Assembly: GCA_020002185.1 (NCBI GenBank)
Contig: CM034534.1
Location: 60,540,948-60,604,947, forward strand
Source of the DNA: Paraescarpia echinospica
Lineage: Eukaryota; Annelida; Polychaeta; Sabellida; Siboglinidae
Length of the DNA: 64,000 nucleotides
Direction of reading: 5' to 3'
Shown here: piece after piece, positions 49,830 to 60,689 of the stretch
Position numbering within the stretch: position 1 is the stretch's first letter
Layout: each line of letters starts with the position of its first letter
Notes under the pieces: model-generated
Told to the model about the DNA's origin: nothing
The model's database searches: none
Seen by the model: only the letters and a program-made list of their open reading frames with translations
Made by a program: the position numbers and the translations under genes

Positions 49830-50140
49830 TTGTGCGCTTGACCGCCAATACATATTTACCATGCGTACATTGGGACTATATACACGGGTGTTATTTCAGA
49901 ATACCTGCTAGCGTGACCGAATTACCACGTACACCTAGGCATATACGCGCCAGTTTGACCGATTTACCACGCGTACCGATTTAATGACGTTATTTATTTA
50001 ATGAAACTATGTAAACGTGCGCATTGTTCAAAAGCCTGCTAGCAGAATTACTACCAGTTTAACCGAATTACTACGCGTACCAATTTAATGACGTCATTGA
50101 GACTATATACACGCGCAGTAGTTATATATACGTTGGAGCG
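49830..50140. repeat. Diverged TGACGTCA-unit array, inverted orientation
   Basis: Three degenerate units contain AGTTTAACCGAATTACTACG or similar, then CGTACC.ATTTAATGACGT. They match the reverse complement of the units at 51109-51745, so this short array is a divergent inverted counterpart lying outside the left hairpin. Confidence 0.55.
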
Positions 50141-50185
50141 CCCCGGTGGAAATCCCATGTTAAAAGATAGGGATTTCCACCGGGG
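50141..50185. repeat. Left-edge hairpin with motif in loop
   Basis: CCCCGGTGGAAATCCC (50141-50156) and GGGATTTCCACCGGGG (50170-50185) are exact complements. The 13-base loop ATGTTAAAAGATA is the core of the 18-bp motif repeated throughout the element. Confidence 0.95.
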
Positions 50186-50900
50186 TTCCTCCAGGTTAAA
50201 GGATAATGATTATGCAAATGAGCTCGCATCATTTGCATAAAAGACCTTATTTGACAATTGTGGGCGTGGCCAGTTATGCAAATGAGCTGGGAAAAGTAGT
50301 TCCGGTCCCATGTTAAAAAATAAGAAATATTTTCCCCATGTTAAAGCATAGCAAATTTTCCCCATGTTAAAAGATAGGAGCTATTATCGTAAAGGCATTC
50401 GACGACTTTTTGAAAAAATAAAATATACCGAACAGCATTTGAATATGTCACACACGAGATTGCTTGGACCATAGACCGAGCCTTAGCAAAGGGACCGAGC
50501 CCTTATTTGGTTGACGATGACATATCTAAAATGTGGTGTTATAATAAGGCGTAATTTATAATAAAAGGATTATAAATTCAGCGGAGGTCGTTTTATTTGA
50601 AGTAATGTATACTAAATGTAGATTACATATAGGACTATGTTATATCAGAACCTAAAGCCTCGTTTTTTTTAACAGAGCGACCATCTTGGAATTAGACCTT
50701 TGGTGTCATTTCCGTACGGTATTTTTTCTCCATGTTAAAGGATAGGGAATTTTCCCCATGTTAAAGGATAGGAGCTATTGTCGTAAAGGTATTCGATGAC
50801 TTTTTGAGTTGGAGGTCTCAGTTTATCCCTACTTGTTTTACCCCTACATAGCCCATGTTAAAGCATAGGGCCTAAACCTCATGTTAAAGCATAGGCCGAC
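50155..50900 (+). repeat. 18-bp motif cluster, left arm
   Basis: CCATGTTAAAGGATAGG-type motifs start near 50155, 50201, 50307, 50336, 50361, 50731, 50756, 50851 and 50878, all in one orientation. Several pairs are 25-29 bases apart. ATGCAAAT octamers lie at 50213-50220 and 50275-50282, the first inside a small hairpin. The regular short motif with fixed orientation looks like an array of protein-binding sites (inference). Confidence 0.85.
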
Positions 50901-51108
50901 TTACAACACATAACCAGTGCTAAACATTGACCTACAATCTGTAAAACACCTGACATACATCATAGGTCAGACATATAGACTGGTGTTATTGGGTAGTGGT
51001 TAAATTCGTGTATTTTATAAAACCCGTACTCGAGACGTGTCTGGACATGTTTGTTTGTTGCGAGCGTGAGCGTGCGCACCCTGTATGACGTCATTAAACT
51101 GCTACGTG

Positions 51109-51745
51109 CAGTAATTTTGTACGCGAGGTGAGTTGGTTAAACAGGTAGTGATTTGGTTAGCCATCGTTTTGAACTTGCGCACTTGAATGTAATCCCATCA
51201 TGTGACGTCATGATATGCGCAGTAATTTTGTACGCGAGGTGAGTTGGTTAAACAGGTAGTGCTTTGGTTAGACCTTGTTTTGAACTTGCGCGTATGTAAT
51301 GTAATCCCATCATGTGACGTCATGATCCAGTGACATCATTAAACTATAAACTGCTACGCGCAGTAATTCTATACGCGAGGTGAGTTGGACAAACAGGTAG
51401 AGCTTTGGTTAGCCATTGTTTTGAGTTTTCGCACTTGACTGTAATCCCATTATGTGACATCATCAACAGTGACGTCATGGTACGCGCAGTAATTTTGTGC
51501 GCGAGGTGAGTTGGTTATACAGGTAGTGATTTGGTTAGACCTTGTTTTGAACTTGCGCGTATGTAAAGTAATCCCATCATGTGACGTCATGATGCAGTGA
51601 CATCATTAAACTATCAACTGCTACGCGCAGTAATTTTGTGCGCGAGGTGAGTTGGTTATACAGGTAGTGCTTTGGTTAGCCATTGTTTTGAGCTTTCGCG
51701 CTTGAATATAACCCCATCATGTGACGTTATGATCAGTGATGTCGT
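51109..51745 (+). repeat. TGACGTCA-unit array, five copies
   Basis: Units begin CAGTAATTTTGTACGCGAGG at 51109, 51220, 51361, 51487 and 51628, with periods of 111, 141, 126 and 141. Longer units add GACATCATTAAACTAT. Most carry TGTGACGTCATGAT, containing the palindromic CRE-type site TGACGTCA. Confidence 0.92.
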
Positions 51746-51867
51746 GTAATAGCGAGTGGAAAATTCCCCAGTAAAATATCATTCTAGAAGTTTCTTTGGT
51801 AATTTTTTTCAGCACACTACAAAACTGACGCTACTAACCGCTATAAACTGGTATAAACTCGTAATAA

Positions 51868-52092
51868 ATGCTCTGTGTGTTTGAAGAACAGCCGGGTATC
51901 GTCCGCTTGAAAATTGATTGCAAACTGGTTCCAAACTGTTTTGAAGTGATACTCCCTGTCCAAGACCCATCTGTATCTAATCTGTGCCTAGAGACCAACA
52001 ATACTGTTTCAGCATTTTATCATGCTGGTGTTCTTAACCTATACGTGTGTACGTATGTACGTATGTATATAATTTCGTTATTAAATAAATAA
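51868..52092 (+). CDS. Small conserved ORF, copy 1 (74 codons)
   Basis: Starts MLCVFEEQPGIVRLKIDCKL and ends MYIISLLNK. Equivalent frames are open in four other copies (54927-55151, 55504-55692, 59793-60023 minus, 60355-60552 minus), with mostly amino-acid-changing differences. No family is recognised. The minus strand is also open (52020-52217) and equally conserved, so coding status is doubtful. Confidence 0.25.
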   Translation: MLCVFEEQPGIVRLKIDCKLVPNCFEVILPVQDPSVSNLCLETNNTVSAFYHAGVLNLYVCTYVRMYIISLLNK

Positions 52093-52475
52093 AAACGCGG
52101 GATGCGCAATGTCGACTCGGTGGCCTTGACACCAAAGTTGTCAAACCTCTTTTTCGAAACAGGAGCGTAACGAAGTGAAGCGTTATGATAGAACAGTACA
52201 GGTGTATTAGCTATCATTTGTAAGAACTATATCGAACACCGGCTATAAACAAACCGGTATAAACCAGTATAAACTGATAACGAATGGTCTGTGTATTGGA
52301 AAAAAAACATCCGGGTAATTGTCTCGTGTTAAGTCATAGGGAATAATAAGACAGGAACTTATCTACTAAAGCACTCAAACTACCAGCTGTCTGTGTAATA
52401 TTTTGGTTAAACCCTTTGTCATGTAACAGTATTTGTCATACGAGATGACGACTCGATGGCCTTGACATCAAACAA

Positions 52476-52969
<494 letters not shown>

Positions 52970-52970
<1 letters not shown>

Positions 52971-53125
52971 ATATACGGGTTATTGCATGACATCCCTCCT
53001 CTTTCAGGCAAATAGACTGGTTATCGCATCAAGTCACTCCTCTTTCAGGCAAATAGACGGGTTGTCGCGTGGCATCCCTCCTCTGTCAGGCAAATAGACG
53101 AGTTATCGCGTGAGATTTCACCGAT
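52970..53125 (+). repeat. 41-bp repeats, left arm (3.5 copies)
   Basis: Units contain CTCCTCTTTCAGGCAAATAG and GACGGGTTATCGCGTG. They lie immediately upstream of the TATA box at 53154 and are mirrored by five and a half copies at 58411-58634. Position suggests upstream control elements. Confidence 0.9.
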
Positions 53126-53153
53126 TCGACGGAATTCCACAGCAATAGGCAGG

Positions 53154-53160
53154 TATAAAA
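53154..53160 (+). promoter_or_regulatory. TATA box of gene copy B
   Basis: GGTATAAAACG lies 82 bases before the ATG at 53242. The same TATAAAA lies at the matching place in copy A (58363-58369, minus strand) and at 56031-56037 in the second left arm, which has lost its gene. Confidence 0.7.
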
Positions 53161-53241
53161 CGAGTTGTACAAACCAAACTTAGACCGCCGAGTTCCAAGA
53201 GGCATACCGTTCTTTACGTTTGAACAGTAAACACGTAAATC

Positions 53242-53596
53242 ATGAGCTAATGGACTAGTCTACCAGCTGCCAACAAGCCTACACCATCATCACGGGCGGC
53301 CTTCCAGCGCCCCGATTGCAAGATACATTTCACTCGTCGGGACAACTTGAAAAGGCACAGTCTCCACAGTCGCTGTGCACTGTTGACAAACGCTACGTCG
53401 CTGAAACCACTTGTCCTGGCGCCCACTACGACATCTGTGTCTCTGGCCCCAGCAACACGCTCGACATTCCTGTCTCCATCTCAGTCGCCCACTATGATAC
53501 ATGTACCTACGGTTCCGTCAACAAGCTCGACATTCCCGTCTCCATATTAGGTGACCATGGAGTATACAAAGAAGATGGCCCTGGTCGATCCATGTC
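53242..53596 (+). pseudogene. Zinc-finger gene copy B, truncated
   Basis: The ATG is followed at once by TAA (ATGAGCTAA, where copy A has TTA). The finger survives as DCKIHFTRRDNLKRH-type sequence near 53320-53360, then the Ser/Thr/Pro linker with two near repeats, then TAG, then MEYTKKMALVD. Homology stops at about 53596, where the sequence jumps to the block that also follows 50520 (TCTAAAATGTGGTGTT). The C-terminal domain is missing. Confidence 0.75.
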
Positions 53597-53891
53597 TAAA
53601 ATGTGGTGTTTTTTAACAGATCGACCATCTTGCAATTATACCTTTGGTGTCATTTCCGTACGGTATTTTTTCTCCATGTTGAAGGATAGTGAATTATCCC
53701 CATGTTAAAGGAACTATTATCGTAAAGGTATTCGACGACTTTTTGAGTTGGAGGTCTCAGTTTATCCCTACTTGTTTTACTCCTACATAGCCCATCTTAA
53801 AGCATAGGGCTTAAACCTCATGTTAAAGCATACGCCGAGTTACAACACATAACCAGTGCTAAACATTGACATACAATATGTAAAACACCGA
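53597..53891 (+). repeat. Second copy of the left-arm motif block
   Basis: Repeats the 50690-50940 sequence (GTGTCATTTCCGTACGGTAT, the 18-bp motif at 53675, 53699, 53789 and 53817, and GGAGGTCTCAGTTTATCCCT). It joins the truncated gene to a second TGACGTCA array. Confidence 0.85.
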
Positions 53892-54805
53892 CAGTAATTT
53901 TGTATGCGAGGTGAGTTGGTTAAACAGGTACTGCTTTGATTAGCCATCGTTTTGAACTTGCGCACTTGAATGTAATCCCATTATGTGACATCATGAAGCA
54001 GTGACATCATTAAACTATAAAACGGTACGCGCAGTAATTTTGTGCGCGAGGTGAGTTGCTTAAACAGGTAGTGATTTGGTTAACCATCGTTTTGAACTTG
54101 CGCACTTGAATGTAATCCCATCATGTGACGTCATGGTATGCGCAGTAATTTTGTACGTGAGGTGAGTTGGTTAAACAGGTAGTGCTTTTGATAGCCATCG
54201 TTTTGAATTTGCGCATGTGAATGTAATCCCAATATGTGACATGATGCAGTGACATCATTAAACTATAAACTGGTACGCGCAGTAATTTTGTGCGCGAGGT
54301 GTGTTGGTTATACAGGTAGTGATTTGGTTAGAACTTGTTTTGAACTTGCGCGTATGTAATGTAATCCCTTCATGTGACGTCATGATCCAGTAACATCATT
54401 AAACTATAAACTGCTACGCGCAGTAATTCTATATGCGAGGTGAGTTGGACAAATAGGTAGAGCTTTGGTTAGCCATTGTTTTGAGCTTTCGCATTTGAAT
54501 GTAATCCCATTATGTGACATCATCAACAGTGACGTCATGGTACGCGCAGTAATTTTGTGCGCGAGGTGAGTTGGTTATGCAGGTAGTGATTTGGTTAGAC
54601 CTTGTTTTGAACTTGCGCGTATGTAAAGTAATCCCATCATGTGACGTCATGATGCAGTGACATCATTAAACTATAAACGGCTATGCGCAGTAATTTTGTG
54701 CGCGAGGTGAGTTGGTTATACAGGTAGTGCTTTGGTTAGCCATTGTTTTGAGCTTTCGCGCTTGAATATAACCCCACCATGTGACGTTATGTTCAGTGAC
54801 GTCGT
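53892..54805 (+). repeat. TGACGTCA-unit array, seven copies
   Basis: Units start at 53892, 54032, 54143, 54280, 54421, 54547 and 54688. The last four match the last four units of the first array almost base for base, including the variant CAGTAATTCTATA.GCGAGG, so the arrays were duplicated as a block. Confidence 0.92.
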
Positions 54806-54926
54806 GTTATAGCGAGTGGAAAATTCCCCTGTAAAATTTCATTCTAGAAGTTTCTTTGGTAATTTTTCCAGCACACTACAAAACTGACGCTACTAACCGC
54901 TATAAACTGGTATACATTCGTAATAC

Positions 54927-55151
54927 ATGCTCTGTGTGTTGGAAGAACAGCCGGGTATCATCCGCTTGAAAATTGATTGCAAACTGGTTCCAAACTGTTG
55001 TGAAGTGATACTCCCTGTCCAAGACCCATCTGTATCTCATCTCTGCCTAGAGACCAACAATACTGTTTCAGCATTTTATCATGCTGGTGTTCTTAACCTA
55101 TACGTGTGTACGTATGTACGTATGTATATAATTTCGTTATTAAATAAATAA
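54927..55151 (+). CDS. Small conserved ORF, copy 2 (74 codons)
   Basis: Starts MLCVLEEQPGIIRLKIDCKL. It differs from copy 1 at four residues. The overlapping minus frame (55079-55276) encodes a peptide identical to that of copy 1, so neither strand is favoured as coding. Confidence 0.22.
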   Translation: MLCVLEEQPGIIRLKIDCKLVPNCCEVILPVQDPSVSHLCLETNNTVSAFYHAGVLNLYVCTYVRMYIISLLNK

Positions 55152-55503
55152 AAACGCGGGATGCGCAATGTCGACTCGGTGGCCTTGACACCAAAGTTGT
55201 CAAACCTCTTTTTCGAAACAGGAGCGTAACGAAGTGAAGCGTTATGATAGAACAGTACAGGTGTATTAGCTATCATTTGTAAGAACTATATCGAACACCG
55301 GCTATAAACAAACCGGTATAAACCAGTATAAACTGATAACGAATGGTCTGTGTATTGGAAAAACATCCGGGTATTTGTCTCATGTTTAAGTCATAGGGAA
55401 TTATAAGACAGGAACTTATCTGCTAAAGCACTAAAACTACCAGTTATCTGTGTAATATTTTGGTCAAACCCTTTGTCATGTAACAGTATTTGTCATACGA
55501 GAT

Positions 55504-55692
55504 TTGTTTATCGCAATTGATAGCCTGCTTGCAAACTGTTTTGAAGTGGTATTCCCTGTTCAAGTCTCATCTGTGTTTCATCTGTACCTAGAGATCAACA
55601 CTATTGTTTCAACCTTTTATCATGCTATCATTCTTAACCTATACGTATGTACGTATGTATATAATTTTCTTCGTTGTTATTATTTCAATTGA
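55504..55692 (+). CDS. Small conserved ORF, diverged copy 3
   Basis: A tandem paralogue of copy 2, about 575 bases downstream: NCFEVVFPVQVSSVFHL aligns with NCCEVILPVQDPSVSHL of copy 2, and LNLYVCTYV is kept. Followed by the same GACTCGGTGGCCTTGACATC sequence as the other copies. Confidence 0.2.
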   Translation: MFIAIDSLLANCFEVVFPVQVSSVFHLYLEINTIVSTFYHAIILNLYVCTYVYNFLRCYYFN

Positions 55693-55898
55693 CGCGCTAT
55701 GCGCGATGCGCTATGACGACTCGGTGGCCTTGACATCAAACTTATTGAATAAAGAATTGGTTGCAAACCTCTTTTTCGAAACAGTCGCGTAACAAAGTGA
55801 AGTGTTATGATAGAACAGTACAGGAACATAATAACCTTCCAGATAAAATGAACCAGTATAATTTCACTTGACTAAGAGTTTCGATCATTGTATTCTTA

Positions 55899-55904
<6 letters not shown>

Positions 55905-55935
<31 letters not shown>

Positions 55936-55995
55936 GGGTTATCGCGTGGCATCCCTCCTCTTTCAGGCAAATAGACGGGTTATCGCGTGAGATTT
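55905..55995 (+). repeat. (TA)n tract and 1.5 copies of the 41-bp repeat
   Basis: (TA)n at 55905-55932 sits where the other arms have the GT/CA satellite; then GACGGGTTATCGCGTG units to 55995, followed by the TATA promoter block at 56031. No gene follows. Confidence 0.85.
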
Positions 55996-56219
55996 TACCG
56001 ATTCGACGGAATTCCACTGCAATAGGCAGGTATAAAACGAGTTGTACAAACCAAACTTAGACCGCCGAGTTCCAGGAGTCATTCCGTTCTTTACGTTTGG
56101 GACAAAAACATTAAATTTTAAGAAAATGTATACAACCACCTTGGTGGTTGTTAAAATTTTCGCTAGATTAACCCCAACTTTTTTTCTCTATCTAACCTAA
56201 TTACATATTTTTACTCGCT

Positions 56220-56715
56220 AGATGGCACCATCATGTGATGTAGTACGTCAACTATCCACTAGGGGGGCGCTGCGCCGGAAGTGATGACGTACCGGAAGTC
56301 ACTTGACTGTCATGGCGGCCTCTACTAGGGACGCTACGCCGGAAGTAACGTCGTACTGGAAGTTACTTGAATGTCATGGCGACATGTCATGGCTGCTTCT
56401 ATGGTTCCACCATTTCGGGAAGTGTGTCGATAAATAGAGACCTGTCATGGTCGGTAGATGGACGCCATCGTGTGGGGTAGTACTCCGATTATCCACTAGG
56501 GGGCGCTACGCCAGATGTGATGTCATACCGGAATTTACTTGATTGTTATGGCGGTCTCTACTAGGGGCCTTTACGTCGGAAGTAACTTCGAACCGGAAGT
56601 TACTTGAATGTCATGACGACCTGTCATGGCGACCTCTACGGTTTCACCATTTCTGGAAGTGTGTCGACGAATAGAGATCTGTCATGGCCAGTAGATGGCG
56701 TTATTCTGAGTAGTT
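56220..56715. repeat. 237-bp tandem duplication with CTCF-like motifs
   Basis: Two units (start near 56220 and 56455) and a 25-base third start contain GTAGATGG.CGCCATC, CCACTAGGGGGCGCT (56493-56507; with one extra G at 56256-56270), two CCGGAAGT blocks and ACCTGTCATGG. CCACTAGGGGGCGC fits the bilaterian CTCF core. CCGGAAGT is an ETS-type core, present several times per unit. Confidence 0.85.
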
Positions 56716-56789
56716 ACATTGCTATCCGTTGGGGCCATCGGATGTCGCCTGTCTCATGAACGTGCACAGTTTTTTTGTTAAGGGAAGTC

Positions 56790-57054
56790 ACGTGATGCAC
56801 GTTCTGTCTGATTGGTTATGCAAATGAGATGACGCCGAAAACTAGTGTATATACCGTGCTTCCGACGATTCGGGTCTTTCCTTTTTCGACTCTCGAGAAG
56901 GTCGTATCGTATCTGGTCGCTCGCACTATTTAAAAATATGGAATTGTTACGTTGTAAAGACGGCTGCTTCATATACATATGTTTTCCGTTAAAAGGAGCG
57001 ATACCTCATACGAGTCCTATGGTCGCCTCGTTGGACGTGAATCCGAACAGATGA
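56790..57054 (+). promoter_or_regulatory. Promoter-like block and short ORF
   Basis: An octamer (TTATGCAAATGAGATGACG, 56816-56834) and a TATA-like TGTATATACC (56845-56854) precede an open frame that reaches TGA at 57052-57054, with an internal ATG at 56938 (MELLRCKDGCFIYICF). The octamer also occurs at the left edge near 50275. Product unknown and coding status unproven. Confidence 0.3.
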
Positions 57055-57159
57055 TCGTCTCTTGACATGAAGGTATGTGATGTTTGGCACCGCAAACTCA
57101 AAATGTCGTCGTATGCCTTTACGATACATCGAGTTAACGTTTAAAATGAAGAAAATGGC

Positions 57160-57256
57160 CTATCCTTTAACATGGGACAACCTCCTACCTTTCAACATGG
57201 AGAAAACGGCCTTTCCTTTAACACGGGGAAACTTCCTATCCTTTAACATGGGTTTT
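57160..57256 (-). repeat. 18-bp motif cluster, inner
   Basis: Four copies of CCTATCCTTTAACATGGG-type motif start near 57161, 57190, 57213 and 57235, spaced 22-29 bases, in the right-arm orientation. They lie just past the 3' end of gene copy A. Confidence 0.85.
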
Positions 57257-57329
57257 TTTCAAAGGTGTCACCGAATGAGCTGCGCGCCGCGATGATGCAG
57301 GTCGTCTACGATTCCGATGACGATCGCTG

Positions 57330-58285
57330 TCAAATGGAATGCTGGTTTCCTTTGACATATCGTCGTCCACTGACGCTGTCTGCATGTAAAGCTAAATCCA
57401 AAACTAAATCCATTAGCGTGTTAACGTCCTTGAGACCACGAGCGAAGGTTTCCCATCCCACCGGTTCAAACGACTTCCGTTTTCTCAACACGTCGTTCAC
57501 AAGATCTACAATGTTACTTCCGGATACCACCTTGTTTCTCTACATCATCTCGCCGCGATCGTTCCACCATACGGCACTTTTCATTTTATCGAGTAGTCTT
57601 TGTGCTTTCTGCTTCATAGTTTTTGGAACGCTGTCGATGATTTCGTTTTCGATGCTCTCTTTTTCGACGATTTCATTTTCGTTAACAGGTTGTACTTTGT
57701 TTTCCCCTTCACTGGGAATGTTTTTGATGACCACACACACGGGTTCTTGGATACGTTTGTTGGAAACATCGTTGTACCGACTCAATACCTGGTTATACAA
57801 CACAACTTTTTCCCTCTCGTGTATATCACTTCGTTCTAATATGCTTTGCATTTCATTGTCAAGTCGTTGCAAGACACTTTCGATAGGGTTAGCAGTCGAA
57901 GGACGTTGCGGTTGAATGTTTTCCAAAATACGGGGATCGACAAGGGCCATCTTCTTTGTATACTCCATGGTCACCTGAGATGGAGACGGAAATGTCTAGC
58001 TTGTTGATGGAACCGTAGGTACATGTGTCATAGTGAGCGCCTGAGATGGAGACAGGAATGTCGAGCTTGTTGCTGGGGCCAGAGCACATATGTCGTAGTG
58101 GGCGCCAGGACAAGTGGTTTCAGCGACGTAGCGTTTGTTAACAGTGCATAGCGACTGTGGAGACTGTGCCGTTTCAAGTTGTCCCGACGTGTGAAATGTC
58201 TCTTGCAATCGGGGCACTGGAAGGCCGCCTGTGATGATGATGATGTAGGCTTATTGGCAGCTGGTAGACTAGTCCATAAGCTCAT
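57330..58285 (-). pseudogene. Zinc-finger gene copy A, full-length but broken
   Basis: Start ATG 58285 (MSLWTSLPAANKPTSSSSQ). A finger CPDCKRHFTRRDNLKRH follows, then a Ser/Thr/Pro linker, MALVDPRILENIQPQ, the helical EREKVVLYNQVLSRYN, an acidic region, PKTMKQKAQRLLDKM, WWNDRGEMM, and SNIVDLVNDVLRKRKSFEPV with GWETFA. Defects: a frame change near 58110, TAG near 57990 and TAG near 57535. I recall this C-terminal layout from multi-copy predicted proteins of aquatic animals, perhaps linked to Polinton/adintovirus-like elements; that link is unverified. Role probably DNA- or RNA-binding (inference). Confidence 0.75.
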
Positions 58286-58362
58286 GATGTGTTTACTGTT
58301 CAAAAGTAAAGAACGGAATGGCTCTTGGAACTCGGCGGTCTAAGTTTGGTTTGTACAACTCG

Positions 58363-58369
58363 TTTTATA
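58363..58369 (-). promoter_or_regulatory. TATA box of gene copy A
   Basis: TATAAAA on the minus strand, 78 bases before the ATG and directly downstream of the 41-bp repeat array. Surrounding sequence (GGCAGGTATAAAACGAGTTG) is identical in all three arms. Confidence 0.7.
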
Positions 58370-58410
58370 CCTGCCTATTGCAGTGGAATTCCGTCGAATC
58401 GGTGAAATCT

Positions 58411-58634
58411 CACGCGATAACCTGTCTATTTGCCTGAAAGAGGAGGGATTTCACGCGATAACCCGTCTATTTGCATGAAAGAGGAGGGCTTTGACGCGAC
58501 AACCCGTCTATTTGCCTGAAAGAGGAGTGATTTGATGCGATAACCCGTCTATTTGCCTGAAAGAGGAGGGATTTGACGCGATAACCCGTCTATTTGCCTG
58601 AAAGAGGAGGGATGTCATGCAATAACCCGTTTAT
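58411..58634 (-). repeat. 41-bp repeats, right arm (5.5 copies)
   Basis: Tandem units of 41 bases with words ACGCGATAACCCGTCTATTT and GCCTGAAAGAGGAGGG. They are mirror images of the arrays at 52970-53125 and 55933-55995, with different copy numbers. Confidence 0.93.
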
Positions 58635-58636
58635 AG

Positions 58637-59345
58637 TATGTGTGTTGTGTGTGTTGTGTATGTTGTGTGTTGTGTGTGTTGTGTGTGTGTGTGTGTTTTG
58701 TGTGTTGTGTGTGTTGTGTGTGTGTTGTGGGTGTTGTGTGTGTTGTGTGTGTGTGTGTGTTGTGTGTGTTGTGTGTTGTGTGTGTTGATATATGTTGTGT
58801 GTATTGTGTGTATTGTGTGTTGTGTGTGTGTGTTGTGTGTGTTGTGTGTGTTGTGTGTGTTGTGTGTGTTGTGTGTGTTGTGTGTGTGTGTGTGTTGTGT
58901 GTGTGTTTTGTGTGTGTGAGTGTGTTGTGTGTGTTGTGTGTGTTGTGTATGTTGTGGTGTTGTGTGTGTTGTGTGTTGTGTGTGTGTTGTGTATGTTGTG
59001 TGTGTTGTGTATGTTGTGTGTGTTGTGTGTGTTGTGTGTGTGTATGTGCGTGTTGTGTGTGTTGTGTGTGTGTGTCTGTTGTGCGGGAACATTGCGTATT
59101 ATTGTTATTATTGTGTTGTTATTATTGTTGTGCATTGTCATGCATTGTTGTTGTGTGTTGTTGTTGTGTGTGTTGTGTGTGTGTTGTGCGTGTGTGTGTA
59201 TTGTGTGTGTGTTGTGTGTGTTGTGTGTGTGTATTGTGTGTGTGTGTGTGTGTTGTGTGTGTGTGTTGTGTGTGTTGTGTGTGTTGTGTGTGTGTGTTGT
59301 GTGTGTGTGTTGTGTGTTGTGTGTGTTGTGTGTGTGTGTGTGTGT

Positions 59346-59376
<31 letters not shown>

Positions 59377-59528
59377 TGTGTGTGTTTGTTGTGTGTGTGT
59401 GTGTGTTGTGTGTTGTGTGTGTGTGTTGTGTGTGTTGTGTGTGTTGTGTGTGTTGTGTGTGTTGTGTGTGTTGTGTGTGTGTTGTGTGTGTTGTGTGTGT
59501 TGTGTGTGTTGTGTGTGTTGTGTGTGTA
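58637..59528. repeat. GT-rich satellite, right arm
   Basis: About 890 bases of TTGTGTGTG-type units, interrupted once by a 75-base insert (59085-59160) rich in TTATTG. It is the counterpart of 52476-52970, nearly twice as long. No gene. Confidence 0.95.
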
Positions 59529-59792
59529 ATGTTCTTCATCAAAGTTAATTATATATATATATATATATATAATTATATCTTTAAAATTTGAACACAATGA
59601 TAGAAAGTCTTAGTCAAGTGAAATAATACTGGTACATCTTATGTGGAAGGTTATTATGTTCCTGTACTGTTCTATCATAACGCTTCACTTTGTTACGTGC
59701 CTGTTTCGAAAAAGAGGTTTGCAACCTATTCGTTATTCAATAAGTTTGATGTCAAGACCACCGAGTCGTCATAGCGCATCGCGCATAGCGAG

Positions 59793-60023
59793 TCAATTGA
59801 AATAATAACAACGAAGAAAATTATGTACATACGTACATACATATAGGTTAAGAATGATAGCATGATAACAGGTTGAAACAATACTGTTGATCTCTAGGGA
59901 CAGATGAAACACAGATGAGACTTGAACAGGGAATACCACTTCAAAACAGTTTGCAAGCAGGCTATCAATTGCGATAAACTTGGCAAGTACAAATCTCATA
60001 TGACAAATACTGTTACATGACAA
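59793..60023 (-). CDS. Small conserved ORF, copy 4 (minus)
   Basis: Aligns with the 55504 copy: IAIDSLLANCFEVVFPVQVS is identical and the end LRCYYFN matches. Lies in the inverted right arm. Coding status doubtful, as for the others. Confidence 0.22.
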   Translation of the reverse strand: MSCNSICHMRFVLAKFIAIDSLLANCFEVVFPVQVSSVFHLSLEINSIVSTCYHAIILNLYVCTYVHNFLRCYYFN

Positions 60024-60354
60024 AGGGTTTGACCAAAATATTACACAGATAGCTGGTAGTTTGAGTGCTTTAGCAGATAAGTTCCTGTCTTATAATTCCC
60101 TATGACTTAAACATGAGACAAATACCCGGATGTTTTTCCAATACACAGACCATTCGTTATCAGTTTATACTGGTTTATACTGGTTTATACCGGTTTGTTT
60201 ATAGCCGGTGTTCGATATAGTTCTTACAAATGATAGCTAATAGACCTGTACTGTTCTGTCATAACGCTTCACTTTGTTACGCTCCTGTTTCGAAAAAGAA
60301 GTTTAACAACTTTGGTGTCAAGGCCACTGAATCGACATTGTGCACCGCGCGTGT

Positions 60355-60552
60355 TTATTTATTTAATAACGAAATTATATACATACGTACATACGTACAC
60401 ACGTATAGGTTAAGAACACCAGCATGATAAAATGCTGAAACAGTATTGTTGGTCTCTAGGCACAGATGAGATACAGATGGGTCCTGGATAGGGAGTATCA
60501 CTTCAAAACAGCTTGGAACCAGTTTGCAATCAGTTTTCAAGCGGACGCTCAA
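60355..60552 (-). CDS. Small conserved ORF, copy 5 (minus)
   Basis: Aligns with the 51868 and 54927 copies (FEVILPIQDPSVSHLCLETN). The start differs: an in-frame break before the RLKTDCKL segment shortens it to 65 codons. Confidence 0.22.
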   Translation of the reverse strand: MSVRLKTDCKLVPSCFEVILPIQDPSVSHLCLETNNTVSAFYHAGVLNLYVCTYVRMYIISLLNK

Positions 60553-60689
60553 GTGAGATACGGCTGGTAAGTATAAATGTTATATGTCGATACCCGGCTG
60601 TTCTTCCAACACACAGAGCATTCGTTACGAGTTTATACCAGTTTATCCCGGTTAGTAGCGTCAGTTTTACTGTTGATGATGGCACATAA

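Noticed and set aside
56150..56200. A short match (TTTTCGCT...CCCCAAC.TTTTTTTCT) to 48112-48155 as a fourth gene copy
   Set aside because: Under 50 bases, AT-rich, with no flanking gene sequence.
58590..59597. Very long open frames (up to 335 codons) on both strands
   Set aside because: They are translations of a GT/CA satellite giving only Cys/Val or His/Thr repeats.
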